This document shows positions 1-5,663 of a stretch of 6,543 nt of DNA, in pieces. The notes under the pieces are model-generated. The model was given only the letters and a program-made list of their open reading frames with translations, was not told where the DNA came from and did no database searches. A program made the translations under genes and the position numbers. Numbering within the stretch: position 1 is the first letter of the stretch; each line of letters starts with the position of its first letter. The stretch lies in contig JANWHJ010000059.1 in the NCBI GenBank assembly GCA_025450475.1, positions 1 through 6,543 of the forward strand, given 5' to 3'. The stretch is from Nitrososphaera sp. Its GTDB lineage: Archaea; Thermoproteota; Nitrososphaeria; Nitrososphaerales; Nitrososphaeraceae.

Positions 1-851
1 TAGACCCCGGCGCGACCGGGCTACTGCCTGTCGGTCTGGGAGAGGGCACCAAGGCGCTTTCGGTGCTCTTGCTTGGCCCGAAAGAGTACTATGCGCTTGC
101 GCGCCTCCATTCACACATATCAGATGATCGCCTAAAGCGCGTAATGCACGAGTTCACTGGCGAGCTGTTCCAGCGGCCACCGCAGCGCTCGTCAGTCCGG
201 CGCGTCACACGCGTACGCACCGTCTACGAATTTGACCATATTGAAAACTATGATAGGCTGGTGTTGATGCGGATCCTCTGCCAGGCAGGCACATACATAC
301 GCAAGATAATCTACGACATTGGCGAGGTGCTATCACCGGGGGCCACGATGGTCGAGCTACGCAGGACAAGGGTGAGTAACCTGTCAGAGCAAAGCGGCAT
401 GGTTAGGCTCCACGACCTTGCAGACGCATTCCAGCGTTATAAGGAAAGCAAGAACGACGAAAAATTGCGCAGGCTGATCATCCCGATTGAGCACTGTCTG
501 GGGGGGATACGGGGGATTACCGTGCGCGACACAGCGGTTGATGCACTTTGCCACGGAGCCCCTCTTGCAGTGCCTGGAGTGGTCGCGGTGCCAGGGGACC
601 TGCGTGTGGGCGAGCTGGTTGGTGTTTACACCCTCAAGGGCGAGATAGTTGGGCTAGGGCAGGCCGCAATGACTAAAGGAGAAATCGAGCAGAACGCCCG
701 CGGGATAGCATTTATCATGAAGCGCATTATCATGAAGCCAAACACCTATCCGAAGGCGTGGAGGTCAAAGGGCGAGCAGGCAGTCAATGTCAAGGTGCCT
801 ACAGAGGTCGACCTTGATAGGCTGGAAAATGAAAACGCGGACGAACTGTAA
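1..851 (+). CDS. cbf5: Cbf5/TruB-family tRNA/rRNA pseudouridine synthase, 5'-truncated by window edge
   Basis: Catalytic subunit of the archaeal H/ACA ribonucleoprotein, which isomerises uridine to pseudouridine in rRNA and can also act on tRNA U55. The frame is open from base 3 to the TAA at 849-851 (282 codons), so the 5' end lies outside the window; the GTG at 63 is internal, not the start. The first complete codon is the Asp of the family's catalytic motif (D-P-x-x-T-G-x-L-P-V). It is followed by the conserved K-E-Y strand, the CQAGTYIRKIIYDIGEVL block (about codons 77-94 of the visible part) and E-L-R-R-T-R. A C-terminal PUA domain follows, marked by HGAPLAVPGV and later GEIVGLGQAAM, for binding the guide RNA or tRNA. 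The tail is short and acidic. The usual archaeal L-G-x-G-A-H-M motif reads L-S-P-G-A-T-M here, a small divergence. Family length is about 330-340 aa, so roughly 50-60 residues are missing upstream. Confidence 0.95.
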   Translation, partial: DPGATGLLPVGLGEGTKALSVLLLGPKEYYALARLHSHISDDRLKRVMHEFTGELFQRPPQRSSVRRVTRVRTVYEFDHIENYDRLVLMRILCQAGTYIRKIIYDIGEVLSPGATMVELRRTRVSNLSEQSGMVRLHDLADAFQRYKESKNDEKLRRLIIPIEHCLGGIRGITVRDTAVDALCHGAPLAVPGVVAVPGDLRVGELVGVYTLKGEIVGLGQAAMTKGEIEQNARGIAFIMKRIIMKPNTYPKAWRSKGEQAVNVKVPTEVDLDRLENENADEL

Positions 852-1073
852 AAAATCCTACAGGTTCTCACCGATGCCGGGCCGCTTGCGGTCAAGCTTG
901 GCGATGTTTTTCGAAAGATTTTCAATCGTACCTGGAATGTGGCACTTGCACATGCAGTCGCTGCAGTCAACATGGTTACTGCCCTTACATTGATCGGATA
1001 TCCCTTGGGTAGCCAAAATCACTGTTCGTTATGCTTCCCTCAATTTTTAGCTTTTGTCTTGGCTTATGATTAA
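852..1073 (+). other. stop-free stretch continuing the cbf5 frame; possible gene relic
   Basis: Immediately after the cbf5 stop codon the same frame stays open for 73 codons, up to a TAA at 1071-1073. The translation begins KILQVLTDAGPLAVKLGDVF and has a hydrophobic, protein-like middle (NVALAHAVAAVNMVTALTL). There is no ATG or TTG near its beginning; the first usable start is a GTG at 939, which would give a 44-aa peptide. I do not recognise it. It could be the remains of a decayed gene, a readthrough extension of Cbf5, or chance: an open run of this length in one of six frames is not rare. The rest of the 252-nt gap to the tRNA holds a T-rich stretch (about 1042-1060) that could end cbf5 transcription, and the tRNA promoter. 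Confidence 0.2.
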
Positions 1074-1077
1074 TATA
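1070..1077 (+). promoter_or_regulatory. TATA box of the tRNA-Ser gene
   Basis: TTAATATA is centred about 30 nt before the first base of the tRNA, the spacing expected of an archaeal box A that drives a tRNA gene from its own promoter. Confidence 0.6.
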
Positions 1078-1103
1078 CAGACGCGCTAGTGCAAGATGTA
1101 AGT

Positions 1104-1205
1104 GCCGGGGTCGCCTAGCCCGGTAGGGCGCAAGCCTGGAATTTGTAAAAACCTGCCAGCTTGTGACCCGTAAGGGTCCCGAGGGTTCAAATCCCTCTCC
1201 CGGCG
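1104..1205 (+). tRNA. tRNA-Ser(GGA) with a 16-nt intron
   Basis: Full cloverleaf. The acceptor stem GCCGGGG pairs with TCCCGGC (1198-1204, one G-U). The D stem is GCCT/GGGC, the anticodon stem CAAGC (1131-1135)/GCTTG (1159-1163) and the T arm GAGGG-TTCAAAT-CCCTC. A long variable arm, GACCC-GTAA-GGGTC (1165-1178), makes it a class II tRNA. After removal of the intron the loop reads CT-GGA-AA, so the anticodon is GGA (Ser codons UCC/UCU). The discriminator base is G73, which fits archaeal tRNA-Ser and argues against tRNA-Leu. CCA is not encoded. The mature RNA would be 86 nt. A short T run (1207-1210) follows and may end transcription. Confidence 0.93.
1142..1157 (+). other. tRNA intron at the canonical 37/38 position
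   Basis: The 16-nt intron TTTGTAAAAACCTGCC lies between A37 and A38. A relaxed bulge-helix-bulge can be drawn. The 5' bulge is AAT, cut after AA. The central helix is C32-T33-G34-G35 against intron CCTG, three pairs and one U-U mismatch. The 3' bulge is CCA, cut after CC. Both cuts fall between the second and third bulge base, as the archaeal splicing endonuclease requires. The intron is about as short as such introns get. Confidence 0.85.
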
Positions 1206-1230
1206 CTTTTCATGAACTCACCGTCGCAAA

Positions 1231-1977
1231 TCAATTCTTGTCGTTTGCACTAGCGTTGAGAATACTCTTCGCGTAATTTTTGCTCCCATGTGTCCACAAG
1301 ACCCCGGAAATGGCACCAAGCACGAACCAGAAAGCGGTCATGGAGAGAGAAATGGCAGACCTCCATCCGTTGAGGATTGGCTGCGGCAGAAGCGGATCGT
1401 CTTCGCTGTGAAATTCTGGGAAAGCAAAGAATGCTCCTCCGACCACAGCAAGATAAAGCGCGGCTGCCCCGAACACCTTCTCCTTCCTCTTTACCTTGCG
1501 AAAAACAAAGGCAATACCAACAGCTGAAAGCCCCGAAACTGCCGTATAGCCTGCAAGGTATGTCAGGTAGATGGAGGCCGCTACAGGGTCAAAAATCGCC
1601 TCCGGGCTTGGAGGGTATTTCATTGCCGGGATTACATAGAGCACAAACCAGGCAATCCCTGCAATTAGGATTGCAGTCTTGAGCGGGCTCATCCTGATTC
1701 TGCTGATTGCAAAAGCGCTACCCAATAGAGCGCCGCCTAGAAGCCCAATAATTATTGAGCCGTACCGCTGCGAAAAATAAATCGACTGGAGCTGCACGTC
1801 GTATTCATCTTCGTCAAACTCACCATTTGCAAGCAGGCTTTCAAGCTCAATCTCTGCAAGCGCGTTTGTGTAGGGCTGCACCAGCGCCAGGTTGATCCCA
1901 GCAAGAATGCCGCCCGCGATAAGTCCGGCCAAGATGGACAGTGCAAAAGCCCTGTTAGCCCGCAAACGTTCTGTCAT
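1231..1977 (-). CDS. cbtA: CbtA-like membrane protein, predicted cobalt transporter subunit
   Basis: A 248-aa integral membrane protein with about six hydrophobic segments, at residues 11-32, 72-92, 99-119, 134-159, 168-186 and 210-228. The soluble loop at 41-69 is strongly acidic (several E and D). The stretch IPAMKYPPSPEAIFDP (116-131), just after the third segment, resembles the K/R-Y-P-x-N/S-P motif of CbtA (PF09490), and the W-R-x-A-x-S-L run before the last helix also fits. CbtA is predicted, mainly from its B12-linked regulation in bacteria, to carry cobalt across the membrane; transport by this protein is not shown. The usual small partner CbtB (one helix, His-rich end) is not next to it. 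The ATG start overlaps the stop of the upstream gene as ATGA, implying one transcript and coupled translation. Family assignment is from motif memory, not a search. Confidence 0.75.
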   Translation of the reverse strand: MTERLRANRAFALSILAGLIAGGILAGINLALVQPYTNALAEIELESLLANGEFDEDEYDVQLQSIYFSQRYGSIIIGLLGGALLGSAFAISRIRMSPLKTAILIAGIAWFVLYVIPAMKYPPSPEAIFDPVAASIYLTYLAGYTAVSGLSAVGIAFVFRKVKRKEKVFGAAALYLAVVGGAFFAFPEFHSEDDPLLPQPILNGWRSAISLSMTAFWFVLGAISGVLWTHGSKNYAKSILNASANDKN

Positions 1978-2219
1978 AGCTCTTCGTCAAGCTCTTCAAA
2001 GGCGGCAGCTTTTGATATTTCGTGGAGCCGCATCGCCACCATCCGGCGGTACTCTCCCTTATTGATAACGCCCTTCTCTTCGAGCATTTCAACGAGCGTC
2101 GTGAGCCGGGCACTAAGCTCTTCCGCTTTGCTCAGCTCCTTGCCGGTTATCTTTTTGGGCTCCACAAGGTCGTCGCCATCAGCGCCGTGCGCGCGCTGAT
2201 GCGTTTTCTTGCCTGCCAT
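1974..2219 (-). CDS. small charged protein of unknown function, first gene of the cbtA operon
   Basis: An 81-aa soluble protein that I do not recognise. Residues 1-25 are basic and polar, probably disordered (KKTHQR, then GADGDD). Residues 26-70 look helical, with regular Leu spacing (SKAEELSARLTTLVEMLEEK, then GVINKGEYRRMV), compatible with a short coiled coil or helical hairpin. The tail is acidic (FEELDEEL). There is no membrane segment and no His-rich end, so it is not CbtB. The ATG at 2219 is supported by a TATA box 27 nt upstream, which leaves no leader. Its stop overlaps the start of the CbtA-like gene (ATGA), so the two are very probably co-expressed, and it may assist or regulate the transporter; that role is inference. 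Confidence 0.75.
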   Translation of the reverse strand: MAGKKTHQRAHGADGDDLVEPKKITGKELSKAEELSARLTTLVEMLEEKGVINKGEYRRMVAMRLHEISKAAAFEELDEEL

Positions 2220-2242
2220 TTAGCCGGATAGCAAGGCACACG

Positions 2243-2250
2243 TATATAAT
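2243..2250 (-). promoter_or_regulatory. TATA box of the 81-aa/cbtA operon
   Basis: On the minus strand the box reads ATTATATA and is centred 27 nt before the ATG at 2219. Transcription would begin at or next to the start codon, so the mRNA is probably leaderless. The box lies in the 33-nt gap just downstream of the neighbouring gene's stop codon. Confidence 0.6.
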
Positions 2251-2252
2251 CG

Positions 2253-2615
2253 TCAGTTGAGGAGCTTGAGAACCTTGGCTATCACTATGTCATGCCGCGC
2301 ATTTTTGTTAATCGAAATCAGTATGAGGTGATCGCCGAGCGGGAATGTTGCTATCTTGATCTTTTCGCGCTCTGACATCGCGTATATCGTCCTGCCGTAC
2401 TCACCGTCAAACTCCGACCGCATCGCGTTTCTGAGGGCATATTCCAGATAGAGCTTTCGCCTCTCCTCTCTTGGCTCAAGCGGCTTGATCCCCTTTCGCA
2501 TGCCGCCGGCCACCAGCGCCCCCATCTTGTCTATGGCCCCTGCAAACCTGATGTTCCGGTCGGCCGCAAAAATCCTTTCACAGAGCTTTCCAAGGTCATT
2601 TGGTGGCAACGGCAA
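2253..2615 (-). CDS. DUF6659-like conserved thaumarchaeal protein
   Basis: A small soluble alpha/beta protein resembling the thaumarchaeal DUF6659 family. The shared pattern is LCERIFAADRNIRFAGAIDK, then LVAGGMRKGIKP, a long helix with Y-x-E-Y-A-L-R-x-x-M-R, a central E-K-I-K-I-A-T-F-P-L-G and a C-terminal V-L-K-L-L. The fold recalls the roadblock/profilin-like sensors, but no function is known to me. The frame is open back to an ATG at 2693, but that would place the AT-rich promoter region inside the gene and overlap the divergent gene by 20 nt, and homologues as I recall them begin close to the NDLGKLCERIF block. I therefore prefer a TTG start at 2615, or the next TTG at 2609, giving about 118-120 aa. 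The gene is divergent from the zinc-ribbon/YcaO/TfuA cluster. Confidence 0.7.
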   Translation of the reverse strand: MPLPPNDLGKLCERIFAADRNIRFAGAIDKMGALVAGGMRKGIKPLEPREERRKLYLEYALRNAMRSEFDGEYGRTIYAMSEREKIKIATFPLGDHLILISINKNARHDIVIAKVLKLLN

Positions 2616-2641
2616 TATGATGTAAATATGGGTTAATAATG

Positions 2642-2650
2642 TTTTAAATA
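2642..2650 (+). promoter_or_regulatory. TATA box for the zinc-ribbon/ycaO/tfuA cluster, possibly bidirectional
   Basis: TTTTAAATA is centred 28 nt before the ATG at 2674, implying a leaderless mRNA. Its complement TATTTAAAA is itself TATA-like and lies about 31 nt before the preferred TTG start of the divergent gene (2615). One element could therefore serve both genes. A second minus-strand candidate is ATTATTAA at 2633-2640. Confidence 0.55.
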
Positions 2651-2673
2651 GTGTCTTGTGAGATGCTTTCCAA

Positions 2674-3036
2674 ATGTCCGATGTTGCGACCAAGGAGCTA
2701 GACTGGTATCTGCGTGATCACCTGTTCAGACAGTCAAACGCCGGCAAGACTGCATTTCGGAAAGAGTTGCTGCCAGTAGAGATGATTGCACTTTACCTAA
2801 GATACCGGAATGCAGATCACTCACAGCTGTCGCAAAACATTGTCCCCGTAATTGATGGGCTGGTTGCAAGGAAAATCCTGGAGCAGGACGGCAACGAACT
2901 GAAGATGCCCGGCAAACTGGTGCGACTCCAATGCAATAAATGCTTCTACATCAACTACCTAGGAGAGGCCGAGCCGAGGACCTGTCTCCGCTGCCAACAC
3001 GTCGAACTTCACGACTTTCCAAAGAAGAAAGCTTGA
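2674..3036 (+). CDS. small zinc-ribbon protein upstream of ycaO
   Basis: A 120-aa protein with no name that I recognise. Residues 1-84 are mostly helical with an E-L-L-P-V-E-M-I-A-L-Y-L-R-Y stretch; the section S50-R84 (Q-L-S-Q-N-I-V-P-V-I-D-G-L-V-A-R-K-I-L) reads like a short winged-helix unit. Residues 85-109 form a four-Cys zinc ribbon, C87-x2-C90 and C104-x2-C107. The tail is basic (KKKA). Such a combination suits a nucleic-acid or protein-binding role, for example a transcriptional regulator, but that is inference. The start ATG is placed by the TATA box 28 nt upstream. The ycaO gene follows after 27 nt on the same strand, so the two are likely co-transcribed, making this protein a candidate partner, regulator or substrate of the YcaO-TfuA enzyme. 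Confidence 0.8.
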   Translation: MSDVATKELDWYLRDHLFRQSNAGKTAFRKELLPVEMIALYLRYRNADHSQLSQNIVPVIDGLVARKILEQDGNELKMPGKLVRLQCNKCFYINYLGEAEPRTCLRCQHVELHDFPKKKA

Positions 3037-3037
3037 T

Positions 3038-3064
3038 ATGAACTCCTGCAAGGCTTGTAGTTAG
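3038..3064 (+). other. 8-codon micro-ORF bridging the zinc-ribbon gene and ycaO
   Basis: ATG at 3038 lies one base after the zinc-ribbon stop codon (TGA-T-ATG). The ORF reads MNSCKACS, and its TAG (3062-3064) shares its G with the GTG start of ycaO (TAGTG). It thus fills the intergenic gap exactly. It may serve translational coupling of ycaO, or it may be chance; nothing in the sequence shows that it is translated. Confidence 0.2.
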
Positions 3065-4383
3065 TGCAGCTACAGAGCCGGAAAAAGTGGACGGTCAACG
3101 GCACATCAAGGATCAGGCCGGCGCAGGAGACTCTGGAAAAGATCATCCCGATATCAAAAAAAATCGGCGTGACTAGGTTGGCCGACATTACCGATATGGA
3201 TGTGCTTCGCATACCAAACTACTCTGCGGTGGTGCCCGGAACAGAAGATTACATATGGGTCTACAGTGGCAAGGGGCCAACGAAGCATCACGCGATGGCG
3301 AGCGCTCTCATGGAGAGCATCGAACGCTATTCGTCGCTTCCGTCGGGTGGCCCAAGAAAGTTTGTCAGGTCGAGCTACTCCGAGCTGTCCAAGACCAGTA
3401 ACGTTCTACACCCTGACAAGATAGTCGAGCCGACGCGGTTTGAATACCGCGACGACATGCCGATGGACTGGCTCCATGGCCATGACCTTGTAACCGGCGA
3501 GCAGGTGATGGTCCCAGCATCAATCGCGCTTTTTCGCTATACCCCGTCGCCTCCTGCTGTCAACCCATTTTCTTATTTTCACACAAACGGCCTTGCCTCA
3601 GGCAACGTGATGGAAGAGGCGGTGTGTCATGCACTATGCGAAGTGGTAGAGCGGGACGCCATGAGCCTTGCTGAGCTGCGGGCGAGCGCGATCCCGTTTC
3701 ATTTCCTGCGTACTATTCTCCATTCGCTCAACTTGGCAGGCATTCGCGTGGCGCCGATCCCGGCGGAAAAATTCGTCGATGATCCCAGCGTATTTCCGGA
3801 CGTGGACATTTCAGAAACAGAATTCGAGCCGGTTGACAAACTTGTTGATAGGTTCAATTGCGCAGGCATTTCGCTAACCGTAAAGGACATAACTTCTGAC
3901 ACAGGCATTCCAACTTTCAATGCGAGCAGCGTCGAGTGGATTACACACGACTACGGCTATCTTGCGGAGGGGCATGGAACACACCCGGACGCAAGGATAG
4001 CGCTACTGAGGGCAATAACTGAAGTGTCCCAGACGAGGGCCGCCAATATACAGGGCGCGCGCGACGACCTCCGCAAGATAAGATACGGCGAACAGAACAC
4101 GGATGACCGGCGCGCCTGGCAGTTTATGCAGTCGACAAGAAAGATCAAATTCTCGCAGGTAAATACATTCTTTAACGAAGACATACTCGACGACATCAAA
4201 CTCATCCTGTCCCGGCTCAAGGGAGTAGGGCTCCCACAGGCGGTAATAGTCGACCTGACGAATCCTGACATAGGCATCCCAGTGGTCAGGGCGATAGTGC
4301 CGGGCCTGGAGACCTTCAAGATAACAAAGTCTGTCATGGGTTTGCGCGCAAGGGCGTGTTTTGGGCAATGGAGAAGCCGGTAA
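3064..4383 (+). CDS. ycaO: YcaO-domain cyclodehydratase/thioamidase-type protein (TfuA-associated)
   Basis: A 439-aa YcaO-superfamily enzyme, which activates a peptide backbone amide with ATP so that a nucleophile can attack; paired with TfuA the usual product is a thioamide. The family signatures appear in order: ETLEKIIPISKKIGVTRLAD (22-41); the ATP/Mg-binding S-A-L-M-E84-S-I-E87-R88-Y-S; N175-G-L-A-S-G-N; C-H-A-L-C-E193-V-V-E196-R-D-A; T-G-I-P-x-F-N-A; the H-P-D-A-R block ending A-I-T-E-V-S-Q-T-R with G-A-R-D-D after it; and D-L-T-N-P-D-I-G-I-P-V-V-R followed by P-G-L-E near the C-terminus. All ATP-site acids are present. The start is GTG 3064, the first start codon after an in-frame TAG at 3058; no good ribosome-binding site is visible. 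The gene overlaps tfuA by 16 nt. In methanogens YcaO-TfuA thioamidates McrA; the substrate here is unknown. Confidence 0.93.
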   Translation: MQLQSRKKWTVNGTSRIRPAQETLEKIIPISKKIGVTRLADITDMDVLRIPNYSAVVPGTEDYIWVYSGKGPTKHHAMASALMESIERYSSLPSGGPRKFVRSSYSELSKTSNVLHPDKIVEPTRFEYRDDMPMDWLHGHDLVTGEQVMVPASIALFRYTPSPPAVNPFSYFHTNGLASGNVMEEAVCHALCEVVERDAMSLAELRASAIPFHFLRTILHSLNLAGIRVAPIPAEKFVDDPSVFPDVDISETEFEPVDKLVDRFNCAGISLTVKDITSDTGIPTFNASSVEWITHDYGYLAEGHGTHPDARIALLRAITEVSQTRAANIQGARDDLRKIRYGEQNTDDRRAWQFMQSTRKIKFSQVNTFFNEDILDDIKLILSRLKGVGLPQAVIVDLTNPDIGIPVVRAIVPGLETFKITKSVMGLRARACFGQWRSR

Positions 4384-5039
4384 TATTTCTCGGGCCATCG
4401 CTGAGCCACGAAAAGGCGAGGAAGGTCTTCGACGCAGATTATAGACCCCCTGCAAAAAAAGGTGATTTTTTGCAGCTCGCAGCCGACCCGAATATTGCGA
4501 TGGTGGGCTTTGTCGATGGCGTGTTTATGCAGGACTATCCGCCCACTCCGATTGAAGTATATCAGCTGGCAAGGAGGAAAGGCGTACTTTTAGTCGGCGC
4601 GGCAAGTCTTGGCGCGTTGCGGGCGGTGGAGCTAGAAAAATTCGGCATGATCGGCGTCGGCAAGATATTTCAGCTGTATAAAACCGGAAAGGTAGACGCG
4701 GACGACGAAGTGGCAGTCACGTTTGCGCCGGAAGGCGACTACCAGCTCCAGTCGGAGGCTATGATAGATATACGTTACAATCTCTTCCTCGCGCGCAAGA
4801 AGCAAGTCATCAGCAAGAAAACAAAAATCGCGTTGGCCAATGTGGCAAAAGAAATCTATTTCCCCCACCGGAACTATGCACAGATTATCGAGGAGACAAA
4901 GAGCAGGTTCCACGCGCTCGCTGGCGAGATCAACTCTTTTGGAAGCTACATTGCGTCAAACAGGAAGAGCCTGAAAGAAATAGACGCTATGAGGCTTGTA
5001 GAATATCTCAAAGGGCACTACGATTCTAGGACTCAATAG
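4368..5039 (+). CDS. tfuA: TfuA-like protein, partner of YcaO in thioamide formation
   Basis: A 223-aa TfuA-domain protein. The conserved core is intact: V-I-F-L-G-P-S-L-S at the N-terminus, Y-R-P-P-A-K-K-G-D-F, a V-D-G-V-F strand, P-x-E-V, G-A-A-S-L-G-A-L-R-A-V-E-L, F-G-M-x-G-V-G-K-I-F and D-D-E-V-A-V. TfuA is thought to deliver sulfur, or recruit a sulfur donor, so that the YcaO partner makes a thioamide instead of an azoline. The C-terminal third is helical and ends with E-Y-L-K-G-H-Y. I chose the ATG at 4368 because it places MEKPVIFLGPSLS directly at the first strand; the frame also opens with a GTG at 4356. Either start overlaps the 3' end of ycaO, pointing to coupled translation. The last 14 nt overlap the 3' end of the convergent receiver-protein gene. 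Confidence 0.92.
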   Translation: MEKPVIFLGPSLSHEKARKVFDADYRPPAKKGDFLQLAADPNIAMVGFVDGVFMQDYPPTPIEVYQLARRKGVLLVGAASLGALRAVELEKFGMIGVGKIFQLYKTGKVDADDEVAVTFAPEGDYQLQSEAMIDIRYNLFLARKKQVISKKTKIALANVAKEIYFPHRNYAQIIEETKSRFHALAGEINSFGSYIASNRKSLKEIDAMRLVEYLKGHYDSRTQ

Positions 5040-5391
5040 ACGTATTCACCTGGCTGACCAAGCTTGATATGCTGACTGGCTTTCTGATAAATGCCCTGAC
5101 GTCTATGGTAGGGAACATCTTCATGAATTCCTCGAAATAGATCTCAAACGCGGTGAGGAAGCAGACTTTGACGTTACTATCCCTTTTCTTCAGCTCCCGA
5201 TACAGTTCAAAGCCGTTCAACTTGGGCATCCTGATGTCGATTAACATCAGATCATAATGGCCGGGACTAAAGCTGGCAAGCGCGGCCTCGGGATCGTTAA
5301 AGACATCTACTGAAAAGCCGTGGTGTTCAAGACCCCTCTTCAGGACGGTGGTAATGTCCGTCTCGTCATCTACTACGGCAATCCTCATCAT
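5026..5391 (-). CDS. stand-alone CheY-like response regulator receiver protein
   Basis: A single receiver domain (121 aa from the chosen start) with no output domain, so it should work by phosphorylation-dependent protein contacts. The landmarks are complete: the acidic pair D8-D9 after the first strand (MMRIAVVDDE), the phosphoacceptor D52 in LMLIDIRMPKLNG, the switch T80 in CFLTA and K104 in FIRKPVS. The region between T80 and K104 has an unusual run of aromatics and Met (FEIYFEEFMKMF). The frame opens with a GTG at 5409, but the family begins next to the first strand, and the ATG at 5391 lies 28 nt from a TATA box, which decides the start. No histidine kinase is in the window. The gene is convergent with tfuA and its last 14 nt overlap it. 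Confidence 0.92.
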   Translation of the reverse strand: MMRIAVVDDETDITTVLKRGLEHHGFSVDVFNDPEAALASFSPGHYDLMLIDIRMPKLNGFELYRELKKRDSNVKVCFLTAFEIYFEEFMKMFPTIDVRAFIRKPVSISSLVSQVNTSIES

Positions 5392-5414
5392 GCGCGATAA
5401 AATTTTCACGGGAC

Positions 5415-5424
5415 TATTTTAATA
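5415..5424 (-). promoter_or_regulatory. TATA box of the receiver-protein gene
   Basis: TATTAAAATA on the minus strand is centred about 28 nt before the ATG at 5391, which fits a leaderless transcript starting at that codon rather than at the upstream GTG. The remaining intergenic stretch to 5632 (about 210 nt) holds no gene that I can support. Confidence 0.6.
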
Positions 5425-5632
5425 CAATGGTTTCATTCTCCAGCTAGGCGATTCTAAACGATTCGGGGGACATAGTGAAAAAGGTGGCTCCGGTGTTCAA
5501 AGTTTGTTTCAAAGCATCTCGTATACCATGTGTGACAAAGCATATCTGTTTGCGTTTTGTCAGCAGCGGCTTTTACATGGCTTGATTTCTGAGCAACGAC
5601 TATGACATCTGGAAATCGACTGGGAGCTATGT

Positions 5633-5640
5633 TCTTAAAT
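5633..5640 (+). promoter_or_regulatory. TATA box of the cobalamin adenosyltransferase gene
   Basis: TCTTAAAT is centred 27 nt before the ATG at 5664, the normal distance for a leaderless archaeal mRNA. No Shine-Dalgarno sequence precedes the start, which agrees with this. Confidence 0.5.
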
Positions 5641-5663
5641 CATATCTTTCTTGCTGTTAATGG

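Noticed and set aside
1104..1205. Reading the class II tRNA as tRNA-Leu
   Set aside because: With the 37/38 splice supported by both bulges the anticodon is GGA, and the discriminator is G, both fitting Ser; no Leu anticodon arises with a reasonable splice.
1288..1682. Plus-strand ORFs opposite the CbtA-like gene
   Set aside because: The minus-strand frame has coherent membrane segments and motif; the plus-strand translations are compositionally odd.
1974..2219. CbtB partner of CbtA
   Set aside because: CbtB has one membrane helix and a His-rich end; this protein is charged, helical and soluble.
3957..4455. Two 150-codon minus-strand ORFs under the ycaO/tfuA junction
   Set aside because: They are antisense shadows of strongly conserved coding sequence and read as low-complexity Arg/Ser/Pro-rich translations.
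5475..5585. 36-codon ORF (GTG start, three Cys) in the gap before the adenosyltransferase gene
   Set aside because: No promoter at a fitting distance, no recognisable sequence and a length expected by chance, despite a GGGGGA stretch upstream.
5410..5663. Cobalamin riboswitch or small RNA before the adenosyltransferase gene
   Set aside because: No B12-box-like core or convincing stem set is visible, the promoter appears to give a leaderless mRNA, and no C/D-box pair could be placed.
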